Assembly (NCBI GenBank): GCA_029933635.1
Contig: JAOZNS010000039.1
Location: forward strand, 1 to 16,128
Length of the DNA: 16,128 bases
Direction: 5' to 3'
Source: Candidatus Zixiibacteriota bacterium
Lineage (GTDB): Bacteria; Zixibacteria; MSB-5A5; SM1-73
The stretch's first letter is position 1; each line of letters opens with the position of its first letter. The notes beneath the pieces are model-generated. The model did no database searches, had not been told where the DNA came from, and saw nothing but the letters and a program-made list of their open reading frames with translations. The translations under genes were made by a program, and so were the position numbers. Shown here one piece after another: positions 7,831 through 15,772 of the stretch.

Positions 7831-9123
7831 ATGAGTGACTGTTCTTCTTTTCAAGATCAGCTGGCTTTAAAGCATTTCAAACGTAATTTCTTTTTGGGCG
7901 TGGCTAATGGGGTTTTGTTTAATTTTGCCTGGGCTTTTACCAGCACCTCCACCGTTTTGCCTTTGTTCATCAGCAAGCTGACCTCCTCTCAGATGCTGAT
8001 AGGACTGGCTTCCACCTTAGAAGCATTGGGATGGTTTCTTCCTCAGATCGCCGTCGCCGCTGTGACCCTTCACCGAAAAAATCAGAAGCCAGTTTATCTC
8101 AAAACCGCCTTTTTGAGGGGAGGATCTTTTCTTCTTTTTTCAATCTTGGTATTCCCTTTGGGAAAAGAAAATCCTACCTTGCTTCTTCTCACCTTTTTCC
8201 TTTTGTTCTCCATCTATTCCTTTGGAGGTGGTTTAGCTGGCGTCTCGTTTACCGATATAGTTGGAAAAACCATTCCTGCTCAAAAAAGAGGAAGCTTCTT
8301 TGGAATGAGAATGTTTTTTGGAGGCGGGCTGTCTGCTTTGGCTGGATTTCTGATTCATAGGATTTTAAAGAACTACGATTTTCCTGATAACTTCGGAATA
8401 CTGTTCCTTCTGGCCTCAGCTTTGATAATTCTTGCCCTGCTCTGCTTCTGTATGGTCCAGGAACCTCCCACCAAAAGACGGGGTGAGAGAAAAGGTATCA
8501 AGGAAAATCTCCTTTTGGGCTTCCAAATTGCAAAAACCAACAAAAGCTTTCGGATGCTTCTCTGGACCAGAGTAGCGATTGGAAGCTACGTTATGGGTCT
8601 GCCATTTTATATCATCTATGCCAAAGAGTATCTTTTAATTCCTGCCAGCTTGGCTGGGATTTTTCTAACCGTGCAGATGGTAGGATACCTTTCTTCTAAT
8701 CTTTTATGGGGTTATTTGAGCAATCGCAAGAACAACAGGTTGGTTTTGATCTTATCTGCTCTATTTTCATCCGTTGGTCCGCTTCTGGTTCTTTTCAGCA
8801 TGGCTTTCGGAATTCCTCTCTGGGTGTATGGTGCCATCTTCTTCTTTTTGGGTGCAACCATAAGCGGCTTGGATATAGGTTACATGAATTATCTTCTTGA
8901 GATAGCCCCTGAGGATAAAAGGCCCATCTACGTGGGCTTTTTGAACACGGTGGTGGGACCAACCATTTTTCTATCGGCGGTTGGTGGATTGATCATTCAA
9001 ATTTTCTCCTTTGGCTTTCTTTATGTCAGTTTATTCCTGATCTCTTCCTTCTCGGTTCTTCTTTCTCTTTCACTTAAGAGGAGAAGGGAGATTGAGCCAA
9101 CAATCGAAAATCCGGTCCTTTAG
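7831..9123 (+). CDS. Major facilitator superfamily transporter
   Basis: A 430-residue integral membrane protein with about twelve hydrophobic segments in two sets of six, split by a basic loop near residues 210-226 (QEPPTKRRGERKGIKEN). The GYLSNRKNNR segment (about residues 292-301) matches the loop motif GxLSDRxGRR of the family, and IPAQKRGSFFGMR resembles the other cytoplasmic loop of such carriers. Substrate cannot be read from the sequence. It is divergent from the nitrilase gene and convergent with feoB, leaving 72 bases between the MFS and feoB ends. The ATG at 7831 opens a plausible cytoplasmic N-terminus (about 35 polar residues before the first helix); no ribosome site is visible, though in-frame alternatives are no better. 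Confidence 0.85.
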   Translation: MSDCSSFQDQLALKHFKRNFFLGVANGVLFNFAWAFTSTSTVLPLFISKLTSSQMLIGLASTLEALGWFLPQIAVAAVTLHRKNQKPVYLKTAFLRGGSFLLFSILVFPLGKENPTLLLLTFFLLFSIYSFGGGLAGVSFTDIVGKTIPAQKRGSFFGMRMFFGGGLSALAGFLIHRILKNYDFPDNFGILFLLASALIILALLCFCMVQEPPTKRRGERKGIKENLLLGFQIAKTNKSFRMLLWTRVAIGSYVMGLPFYIIYAKEYLLIPASLAGIFLTVQMVGYLSSNLLWGYLSNRKNNRLVLILSALFSSVGPLLVLFSMAFGIPLWVYGAIFFFLGATISGLDIGYMNYLLEIAPEDKRPIYVGFLNTVVGPTIFLSAVGGLIIQIFSFGFLYVSLFLISSFSVLLSLSLKRRREIEPTIENPVL

Positions 9124-9195
9124 CATTTAATCCTGTAAAGGTGCAACCTGCTTAACATTTTTTTCTTTGAAAAATCCCCCAAACCACTCAGATGT

Positions 9196-10899
9196 TTATA
9201 AGATAAGATTAAGCAGACCCCCCACCATCAGAGAAGATGAAATCATGATGATGACAGACTTTATCATGTCCTTGATTCCCAGCTCCTTCATTAAAATGGC
9301 GAAGGTAGCCACACAGGGAAAATACATGGTCAAAACCACGCTGGCGATCACCAGTTGAGAGAAGCTCAGTCCCAGAGGAACAAGCATACCCACCGCCACA
9401 TCCTTTCGCAAAAATCCTATTATCAAAGCACCCACGGCGTTCTGAGGTAGACCCAAAACACCGGTGATGACCGGAGAGGTAAGCTTTCCTATAAATTGGA
9501 TTATTCCTAAGGAATAAAAGATGTTGGTGATAAAAACGCCCATGAGAACGAAGGGAATTGCTCCTCTTGTAAATCCTCTTATTCGCATCCATAACTTCTT
9601 GAGCAACGCTTTCCAATAGGGCATTCGATAAGGAGGAATTTCCACGAATATCTCCGGGCTTTCACCTTTTGAAAATCGGTTCAACAAAAACCCTAAGCTC
9701 ACCCATACGATCAGGAGGGTTCCGAAGACCAAGCCCAATCCCTTGGCTCCATATCTTCCCACCAACCCCATCACCATAGCATTCTGCGCCATGCAGGGAA
9801 CCGCAATAGCCATCAATGTGGCGGAGATGAACCTTTCCCTTTTAGTCTCCAGAACTCGTGTGGCCATCGCTCCAGGCACATTGCAACCCAACCCCAGCAT
9901 CATAGGAATGATGGCCAGTCCATGTAGTCCCAGCCGATGCATTACATTATCAACCAGAACCGCCAGTCGGGGAAGATAGCCGGAATCCTCCAGAAAGCTT
10001 AAAACCAGATAAAAGGAGAAGACATAGGGAAGGACAGCCGCAAGGGGAACAAAAAGGCCGGTGGTCAAAAGTCCCAGCGATTCCACAAAATCTATCTGAC
10101 CTTCCACCAGCTTTCCGATGAGAACATCATGAAGAAAGCCTGAGCCCAAAAGATTTGATAGGTGCATCAAAAGAGGAGCCCAAAGCTTCTCAAAAAGAGG
10201 CTCAAAGACCAGTCCAATCATCCCCTCGCCGATGAATCGGATGATTGAGAAGACAACCACCAAGGTTACCAGAGCCAAGGGTAAGCCAGTTATCGGCTTT
10301 ATTGAAAGGTCCTCTAACCTTTCCAAGAAGGTATGATGACGATGGGTTATCTTTTGCACCTGGCTCACTATCTCCCCCACCTTCTCCCATCTTCTGTCCT
10401 CATCATATTCGAAACTATCCAAGCTGGCATAAGGAAGTTGCGCAACCAATTCTTTGATTCCTTCACCGGTTATGGCACAGGTGGGAACGACCGGCACTTT
10501 CAAAATCCTTTGCAGCCTTTCTGCATCTATAAAGATTCCGATATGGCGAGTTTCATCCCACAGATTCAAGGCTATCACCATCGGCTTTCTCTTCTTAAGC
10601 AATTGAAGTGTAAGATTGAGGTTTCTCTCCAGATTGGTGGAATCCACCACATTGATGATCACATCTCCTTGATTTATCATTTTGACGGCCACCTCTTCTG
10701 CTGGAGAGGAGGGATTAAGGTCATATGTTCCTGGCACATCTATGATCTGGAACAGCTCATCTCCTAATCTCATCCGCCCACAGGTATACTCCACCGTGGT
10801 GCCCGGATAGTTAGATGCGATAACATCCACCCCGGTCAGCCGGGAAAAGATCACGCTCTTGCCCACATTGGGATTGCCCATCAAAAGTATCTTCCGCAC
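9196..10899 (-). CDS. feoB: Ferrous iron transport protein B (compact form)
   Basis: Inner-membrane Fe(II) permease with an N-terminal GTPase-like domain. G1 GNPNVGKS is residues 8-15, G2 is Thr34/Thr35, G3 DVPG 54-57, G4 NLWD 112-115, and G5 TCAITGEG begins at 140, with Cys141 where SSA-type Ser is usual. The membrane part from about 205 keeps both Gate regions: GLGCNVPG with Cys339 and AVPCMAQNA with Cys369 in the first, and GFLRKD (495-500) and FPCVATFAIL with Cys529 in the second. At 567 residues it is shorter than most FeoB proteins (about 650-780), lacking an N-terminal extension and any long C-terminal tail. The start is GTG 10899 with AGGGAG six bases upstream. It is the last gene of the fur-feoA-chelatase-feoB series, but a small hairpin with a T-run upstream suggests some separate control. 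Confidence 0.95.
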   Translation of the reverse strand: MRKILLMGNPNVGKSVIFSRLTGVDVIASNYPGTTVEYTCGRMRLGDELFQIIDVPGTYDLNPSSPAEEVAVKMINQGDVIINVVDSTNLERNLNLTLQLLKKRKPMVIALNLWDETRHIGIFIDAERLQRILKVPVVPTCAITGEGIKELVAQLPYASLDSFEYDEDRRWEKVGEIVSQVQKITHRHHTFLERLEDLSIKPITGLPLALVTLVVVFSIIRFIGEGMIGLVFEPLFEKLWAPLLMHLSNLLGSGFLHDVLIGKLVEGQIDFVESLGLLTTGLFVPLAAVLPYVFSFYLVLSFLEDSGYLPRLAVLVDNVMHRLGLHGLAIIPMMLGLGCNVPGAMATRVLETKRERFISATLMAIAVPCMAQNAMVMGLVGRYGAKGLGLVFGTLLIVWVSLGFLLNRFSKGESPEIFVEIPPYRMPYWKALLKKLWMRIRGFTRGAIPFVLMGVFITNIFYSLGIIQFIGKLTSPVITGVLGLPQNAVGALIIGFLRKDVAVGMLVPLGLSFSQLVIASVVLTMYFPCVATFAILMKELGIKDMIKSVIIMISSSLMVGGLLNLIL

Positions 10900-10963
10900 C
10901 GATTGCTCCCTAATTCTATTTTTCCATTGTGAATTCTGCGAGCCCTTTCATGCATATCAGATG

Positions 10964-10985
10964 AAAAAAACAGAGGAGTTCTGTT
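10964..10985 (-). terminator. Small intrinsic terminator between the chelatase gene and feoB
   Basis: On the minus strand, AACAGA (10985-10980), a 5-base loop and TCTGTT (10974-10969) are followed by TTTTT (10968-10964). The six-pair stem is short and AT-rich, so termination may be partial, acting as an attenuator before feoB. Confidence 0.45.
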
Positions 10986-11002
10986 GGTAACTGAAGCTAA
11001 AC

Positions 11003-11917
11003 TCATTGCAAGCTTCTTACCCATTCCAGTGACCGGTTAACTATCCATTCCGGTATACGTTTATCTGGCAGAAGCCCTCGTCTTGCAAAATGGATATTCC
11101 TGCCGGCAAATATCTTCCCACCCCCCATTTTCATCTCACCAAGATGTAAGATGGTATTTTGAGCCATATCTTCGACACTCAATGCAAGATATATTCCAAC
11201 CACAATCGTCCTCTTACATTTATCTGCTGTTCTTAGAATGGTCGGCACACCCTCTGAGATAAAGGACTGACCTATCTCCACAAAAGCATAATCAAAGTAA
11301 CGAATACCAGTTTTTGCGCAGATATAAGAACCGATCTCCCTGCACATTGAATTCCAAGTTGGCTCGAAACCGGCGTCTCCATGGGCAAGAAGGACCACCC
11401 CTTCTGAATCAGGCATCGTTGACAACTCCTTTACTCTATCTAATATAATCTCCTTTAAGATATTACCTTTATTTAAAGAGGGTCCTATGATGATCCTCAT
11501 TTTAGTATCAATTATGGGTATCCCTTCCTCTTTAATTCTCTCAATCGTCTCCTTGTCTTTATACAGTCCTAAAATTGTCGGAACATCGTATAGGGAATGT
11601 TCGGATGGAGCCACGAACAATGGCATCACGTAAACTTCATCGATACCAACATTTTCTAAGCCTTTGATAGCAGTATTGATTGATGGCTCATTAAATTCCA
11701 TAAAAGCGATTCGGATTTCACTGAAAGGGTTATTGCTCCTTTCAGACATCATTTTTTTCACTTCTTTCTCAAGTTCAAGAACAAGGGTGTTCCACCGATG
11801 CATGGGGGAGCCGTGAGCTATAATGAGCAAACCGAGTTTCTCTTGGGCATAAATTGATTTTGGAAAAAGTGGACCGATGATGATTGTCAGCAGTAATATG
11901 AATGTTAATTTTTTCAT
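11003..11917 (-). CDS. Exported CbiX/sirohydrochlorin chelatase-like protein
   Basis: 304 residues with a signal peptide (1-24, MKKLTFILLL to SIYA before QEK), so probably periplasmic. The mature part is two fused copies of the small class II chelatase fold, which inserts Co or Fe into sirohydrochlorin. The first half has the metal ligands: His35 in LLIIAHGSP and His107 in MPLFVAPSEHSLYDVP, the pattern of CbiX. The second half repeats the first motif (LLAHGD, His179), but the second reads GIYLALSVED with no histidine, so probably only the first half is active. Cytosolic CbiX/SirB enzymes lack a signal peptide; a periplasmic CbiK type is known from Desulfovibrio. AGAAGGAG seven bases before ATG 11917 sets the start. 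It sits between feoA and feoB on the same strand, so a role in iron or haem-type metal handling is inferred; substrate and direction of reaction are unknown. Confidence 0.8.
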   Translation of the reverse strand: MKKLTFILLLTIIIGPLFPKSIYAQEKLGLLIIAHGSPMHRWNTLVLELEKEVKKMMSERSNNPFSEIRIAFMEFNEPSINTAIKGLENVGIDEVYVMPLFVAPSEHSLYDVPTILGLYKDKETIERIKEEGIPIIDTKMRIIIGPSLNKGNILKEIILDRVKELSTMPDSEGVVLLAHGDAGFEPTWNSMCREIGSYICAKTGIRYFDYAFVEIGQSFISEGVPTILRTADKCKRTIVVGIYLALSVEDMAQNTILHLGEMKMGGGKIFAGRNIHFARRGLLPDKRIPEWIVNRSLEWVRSLQ

Positions 11918-12072
11918 GGCTTAACTCCTTCTACTGTTGTGTTCTAATAGTTAACATTTCAATTCGACCTATCTTCTCATATTTCCAAATTCTCACCTAT
12001 CCCGGCGCCGCCTTACAAAGGACTTTGAATTCAAACCATTTCTCAAAGAATTGGCAAACCAGAGAGGGATAC

Positions 12073-12315
12073 TCATCCATCATCTTTTATCCGCACTAGG
12101 ATCTTCTTCGCCATACCAAAGCCCAGCGCCACCTGAAAGCCATCTATTCGGACGGTAATGGGACCTCGCACAAATTGGGAACTCACTTTAGTCACTTTTT
12201 TGCCCACCCTTATTCCCAGAGATTCCAGACGACGAACCAAACCATATCCCCCGTTAACTTCAATAACTACTCCGGATTCTCCTTCTTCTAATTGAGTCAG
12301 ATCTACCAGCTTCAT
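12073..12315 (-). CDS. feoA: Ferrous iron transport protein A
   Basis: An 80-residue cytosolic protein with the FeoA SH3-like fold: MKLVDLTQLEEGESGVVIEV, then RRLESLGIRVGKKV and GPITVRIDGFQVALGFGMAKKILV. This is the usual length for a FeoA, which assists FeoB. I place the start at ATG 12315, where it overlaps the fur stop as ATGA; a longer frame reaching 12357 would only extend backwards through fur and adds residues foreign to the family. Overlap with fur implies translational coupling. The chelatase gene follows after a 155-base gap, and feoB lies beyond it rather than directly next to feoA, which is the more common order. Confidence 0.92.
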   Translation of the reverse strand: MKLVDLTQLEEGESGVVIEVNGGYGLVRRLESLGIRVGKKVTKVSSQFVRGPITVRIDGFQVALGFGMAKKILVRIKDDG

Positions 12316-12773
12316 GGATTGGCATGCGGTTTTTTTGAATCTAAAGAACCTTTGCATTTATCACAATAGCCGAATATCTGGAAGCAATGAGAGGTATGCT
12401 CAAATCCACTTTCCTTGCATAATCTCTTCAAAGCCACCTCAATCTTTTTGTCAGAAAATTCCACCACCTTCCCACAACTGACACAGATCATGTGTTCATG
12501 ATGTGGATGATCCAGTACCAGCTCATAGTGGCTATGCCCATGCCCCAAGTCTACCTTACGCACTATTCCACTCTCCACCAGAAGTTCTAAAGTGCGATAA
12601 ACGGTAGCCCGCGAAGCACTTTGTTTTCTTCTTTTTCTTAACCTATATAAAAGGTCCTCCACATCCAGATGGCCACCACGATGAAACATCTCATCAAGAA
12701 CAGCTTTTCTCTCCTTGGTGAACTTAAGCTCTTTGCTTTTTAGATATTTGGCGAAACTTTCAACTGCGTTCAT
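12312..12773 (-). CDS. fur: Fur-family metal-responsive repressor
   Basis: A 153-residue Fur-family regulator. The winged helix carries KFTKERKAVLDEMF and the recognition helix SRATVYRTLELL (residues about 54-65). Metal-site residues are His78/His80/His82 (GHGHSHYE) and His89 to His94 (HPHHEHM). The structural zinc site is two CxxC pairs, Cys97/Cys100 and Cys137/Cys140. Zur, PerR or Nur cannot be ruled out from sequence alone, but overlap with feoA and closeness to feoB favour iron. ATG 12773 is used; an in-frame TTG at 12776 is closer to the AGGGGA site (7 bases versus 10) and would add one residue. A palindromic Fur-type box just upstream suggests self-regulation of the whole cluster. Confidence 0.9.
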   Translation of the reverse strand: MNAVESFAKYLKSKELKFTKERKAVLDEMFHRGGHLDVEDLLYRLRKRRKQSASRATVYRTLELLVESGIVRKVDLGHGHSHYELVLDHPHHEHMICVSCGKVVEFSDKKIEVALKRLCKESGFEHTSHCFQIFGYCDKCKGSLDSKKPHANP

Positions 12774-12791
12774 CAATTTGGTTCCCCTAAA

Positions 12792-12814
12792 TTGAAATTG
12801 AATCTCAATCTCAA
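12792..12814 (-). promoter_or_regulatory. Fur-box-like operator upstream of fur-feoA
   Basis: The plus strand holds TTGAAATT-G-AATCTCAA (12792-12808), an 8-1-8 inverted repeat with one mismatched pair. It is extended by a further TCTCAA to 12814, giving 10-base arms TTGAGATTGA/TCAATTTCAA on the minus strand. It resembles the TTGAnAATnATTnTCAA type of Fur sites and ends about 19 bases before the fur start, where bound repressor would block transcription or initiation. Confidence 0.6.
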
Positions 12815-12899
12815 TTTTTATCGATCACTGTTCTACGGAATATCCAGAAAAGAATTTGTTTCCAAAAAGATTTTCTTAAAAGGATCGCCATGGAGGACT

Positions 12900-13754
12900 C
12901 TATCGCCTTCCCAACTCAGAGCATAGCATCCCCAAAAGGATCAGCCCACCTCCCAAAATCCCCAGCCGACCCAAAACTTCGCCCAAAAGGATAAAGGAGA
13001 AGATAGCGGCGAAGACCGGCTCCATGGCATAGATAAGCGCAGCTTTCACCGCAGTGGTATTTTTTTGCATGGAGTTCTGAATGAAAAGGGCTAAGGAGGT
13101 GGCAAGTATTGCACAGACCAGAACGGCTATAATCAGGTAGGGATGGTAAATCAGCTTTGTTCCTTCAAACAGAAAGATAAAGGGGAGGCACAAAAAGGTG
13201 GTTAAAACTATCTGAACGAAGGTTAGGGCGAAGAAATCAAATCTTTTGGTGTATATCTGCACGAAGATCACCTGGAAGGAAAAACAGACCGCACAGAAAA
13301 AGGTAAAAAGGTCCCCCAAGTTAAACTTCGAGCCTTTAGGATGGGTCAGAAGAAAAAGGCCGCTTACGGCTAATATCACCCCGATTAATGAAAATACTCT
13401 GATCTTCTCCTTCAATATTACAAAAGAGAGGGGAGGGATCATCACCACAAACAAGCCGGTGATAAAGGCAGACTTGGAGGCTGTAGTGTATTGCAGTCCC
13501 AGGGTCTGAAAGGCAAAGCCGAAAAACAGAAAGATCCCAATTATTGCTCCAGCTTTGAGCGCATCTTTATTCATAAAGGAGATGTTCTGCGAAAAGATCA
13601 ACCAGACCACCAAACTGGCAAGCCCAAATCGAAGAAGCAGGAAGATAAAAGGAGAGGAAAAGGACAGGGCGGTCTTAACTAAGGGAAAGGTGCTTCCCCA
13701 GATGAGGGTCATCAAAAGCAAGCACAGCTCAGCCTTCCGGGAGGGAGTTAGCAT
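12900..13754 (-). CDS. EamA-family (DMT superfamily) transporter
   Basis: 284 residues and ten hydrophobic helices, made of two repeated EamA domains (about 10-140 and 150-282). The family hallmark LLMTLIWGSTFPLVKTAL opens the first copy, and ALIYAMEPVFAAIFSFILLGE lies in the second. Family members export amino acids, metabolites or drugs; substrate is not inferable. The start ATG 13754 has AAGGAA about 12 bases upstream, a long spacing. It lies on the same strand as fur, with 126 bases between, so it could be separate or read through into the iron cluster. An ATCCAT-GAT-ATGGAT palindrome at 13850-13864 upstream could be an operator, without further support. Confidence 0.88.
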   Translation of the reverse strand: MLTPSRKAELCLLLMTLIWGSTFPLVKTALSFSSPFIFLLLRFGLASLVVWLIFSQNISFMNKDALKAGAIIGIFLFFGFAFQTLGLQYTTASKSAFITGLFVVMIPPLSFVILKEKIRVFSLIGVILAVSGLFLLTHPKGSKFNLGDLFTFFCAVCFSFQVIFVQIYTKRFDFFALTFVQIVLTTFLCLPFIFLFEGTKLIYHPYLIIAVLVCAILATSLALFIQNSMQKNTTAVKAALIYAMEPVFAAIFSFILLGEVLGRLGILGGGLILLGMLCSELGRR

Positions 13755-13931
13755 CTTTTTATAGGTTCCTTCGCATGATCCAAAATTTTATACACATAAG
13801 AAGTAATCCTCAGCGAATGCAAAAATCAGCTTTTAATGGAAAGATCCAGATCCATGATATGGATAAAAAGGAATGAAGGAAAAGTGTTCGTCCAAAGATG
13901 CTATCAATATTTGAGAACTCAAAGAGCAGGG

Positions 13932-15059
13932 CTAAACCTCAATAAGCTTGTAATCGCTTCTGCCCAGACCCATCTTTTCTGCCGCCTTTATCTGAGTTTG
14001 AGAATCTTTTCCATGAAGCATGGTGAGCACGTCGGAGCCCTTCTTTATCTTCAGCCCCTCGGCTTTGGATTGGGGCAAGGGTTGTGCTTGGGCGATCAGA
14101 TCCAACGAGGCTTTATCGATTGCCACGATATCATCAGAAAGCAAAATTCCCTGATCCTGCACCACCGGCGTATCGGAGATGAACATGCAGTCACATTCTG
14201 GCTGAATATCAAAAAGGAAGTTTATGTAAAATACCTTTCCCCTTTTAAAGGTGGAAAGAACTGCTTTGGCCGCTTCAGCTAAGGAGACGGAGAAGTTCTC
14301 CATGGATCCAGGAACGGTCAATGCCTTCTCAGGACATACACGCACACACCTTCCACATCTCCAGCATCTCTTCTCATCCACCCGGAAGGTTTTCCCTTTA
14401 ATCGAGATGGCATCCAGAGGGCAGGTGCGCACACAGATGCCACAGAAGGTGCATAAGTCCTTGTTCCAGCTCATCAGTTCATCCATCTGAAAATGCATTC
14501 TCCCCCTGCCCCCCTCCCTCCAGTCACATCCCCGTGGCATTGCGGTTACACACCCCATAGCTACATTCTTGATGGCCGCGCCCAGGCTTGAATCTATATG
14601 TCCCTTCACATGCGAGAGGACCATCATGCAAGATGCGTCATAGATGGCTGTTGGCACAGAGACCTCCTTCAACAGCTTCCCAGCCTTCACCTTTATGGAA
14701 TCGAATCCAAAGATGCCATCGGCTATTATAATAGGCGCACCTAAACTCATAGGATTATAACCCATGCGGTTGGCAATCTCAAGATAGTCATAAGCTTTCA
14801 AACGAACCGAATCGGTCACAAACGGCTTGGTTTGGAGCTGTTTTAACCGATCAACCACCACCCTGACGAAATTCGGTCGGATGGTATTATGCGCCCCGGG
14901 ATTGCCCAAATGCATCTTGATGGGAACCAACTCATCTTTAGAAAAATATCTTTGTAAATTGAGTTTCTCAAGGATGCGTTTCAACTTACCCTCAACGCTG
15001 TCCCGATAGTCAAATCTTTCCACCCGGGCATTTATGAAATACACTTTACTGGGCATCAT
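13932..15059 (-). CDS. DUF362 protein with two [4Fe-4S] motifs
   Basis: A 375-residue cytosolic iron-sulfur protein. The DUF362 fold is recognised by VPIKMHLGNPGAHNTIRP, VTDSVRLKAYDYLE, LSHVKGHIDSSLGAAIKNVAMGC and the later SDTPVVQDQGILLSDDIVAID. A bacterial-ferredoxin insert carries two full CxxCxxCxxxCP motifs: Cys203/206/209/213 and Cys232/235/238/242. Members are widespread in anaerobes, and their function is not established; electron transfer linked to an unknown reaction is plausible. Two ATG codons in a row (15059 and 15056) start the gene; the first overlaps the stop of the upstream gene as ATGA, so the pair is coupled. The frame is intact with a full-length C-terminus. Confidence 0.88.
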   Translation of the reverse strand: MMPSKVYFINARVERFDYRDSVEGKLKRILEKLNLQRYFSKDELVPIKMHLGNPGAHNTIRPNFVRVVVDRLKQLQTKPFVTDSVRLKAYDYLEIANRMGYNPMSLGAPIIIADGIFGFDSIKVKAGKLLKEVSVPTAIYDASCMMVLSHVKGHIDSSLGAAIKNVAMGCVTAMPRGCDWREGGRGRMHFQMDELMSWNKDLCTFCGICVRTCPLDAISIKGKTFRVDEKRCWRCGRCVRVCPEKALTVPGSMENFSVSLAEAAKAVLSTFKRGKVFYINFLFDIQPECDCMFISDTPVVQDQGILLSDDIVAIDKASLDLIAQAQPLPQSKAEGLKIKKGSDVLTMLHGKDSQTQIKAAEKMGLGRSDYKLIEV

Positions 15060-15517
15060 CTCTTACCTCGCAAGGAAAAAGAACAGGTAGCTCCATTTTC
15101 AGGAACTTCCTTTAATCTTTCAAAGAAAACCAAATGGGTCGGGCAACTGCAGTCGCTTGCCCCGAATCCCGGAACGATCACCTTTGCATTCTGGGTTCTC
15201 CGGGTCTTATGAGAAAGCGAACATTCATTCGCCTTTTTGCTCAGAAAGAGCGATATCTTTCTGACCGAGGCGTGATCCAAAAGATAATCAATATGCCAGA
15301 AGTGTTTCTTATTTTTTTGAAGATGTCTTGTAACCCTTGATTTCAGCCCCCTTTTGGCACTACCGGTATAAACATAGTAACCTTTGAGGAATTTAAAGGT
15401 TCCCTTTTTGCCGATCGTGATGTTAACCGACTTTCCCAAATAAAGGAGAAGCTGGTAAACTCCTTTTCCCGATTTGAACGGATTCGTTTGAAGAGATTTT
15501 GATCTATTCCAATTCAT
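15056..15517 (-). CDS. DUF123 / GIY-YIG-like small protein
   Basis: 153 residues of the DUF123 family: GVYQLLLYLGKSVNITIG, GYYVYTGSAKRGLKSRVTRHL (residues 46-66), HFWHIDYLL and VPGFGASDCSCPTHLVFF (116-132). The YYVYTG and R..RHL elements echo the GIY-YIG endonuclease active site, and the domain is sometimes fused to endonuclease III. A DNA-related nuclease role is therefore possible but unproven. The start ATG 15517 has no obvious ribosome site, and the first ~17 residues precede the domain, so the true start may be internal. The stop overlaps the DUF362 start by four bases. The gene is divergent from gmd. Confidence 0.82.
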   Translation of the reverse strand: MNWNRSKSLQTNPFKSGKGVYQLLLYLGKSVNITIGKKGTFKFLKGYYVYTGSAKRGLKSRVTRHLQKNKKHFWHIDYLLDHASVRKISLFLSKKANECSLSHKTRRTQNAKVIVPGFGASDCSCPTHLVFFERLKEVPENGATCSFSLRGKR

Positions 15518-15711
15518 CCAAAAGTGACTTATTTAAAGCATCTTCATCTTCAAAACATCAAAATTACCAAAAACATTCGGAATTTACAATTTGAACTCTT
15601 AAGATGATTTTGTCAAGCGATTTTGAAAAAAGAAGAGCAAGGTGTTCGGGCAAGGTCTCGACTCAAGAGAAATCAGTAACTCACATCTCCTATGGACCCT
15701 GCGGAAAAAGA

Positions 15712-15740
15712 TTGACTTGCATCAGAGGTGACATTATATT
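15712..15740 (+). promoter_or_regulatory. Sigma70-type promoter for gmd
   Basis: TTGACT (15712-15717), a spacer of exactly 17 bases, then TATATT (15735-15740). The start codon of gmd follows 33 bases further on, leaving room for the GAGAGGAG site. Confidence 0.65.
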
Positions 15741-15772
15741 CAGTCAAAAAACCGAACCAGAAAGAGAGGAGT

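Noticed and set aside
9124..9195. A terminator between the convergent MFS and feoB genes
   Set aside because: Only a four-pair stem (AGGT/ACCT) is present before the T-run on the plus strand, and no T-run serves the minus strand.
9209..10767. Several open frames inside feoB on both strands
   Set aside because: They are antiphase shadows of a clearly recognised feoB and show low-complexity or basic sequence without motifs.
12316..12357. A longer FeoA starting at 12357
   Set aside because: The added 14 residues lie inside fur in another frame; the family normally begins at the MKLVDL position, which overlaps the fur stop as ATGA.
13836..14490. Plus-strand frames opposite the DUF362 gene
   Set aside because: They lie on the complement of the conserved cysteine-motif coding region and have no ribosome site or family features.
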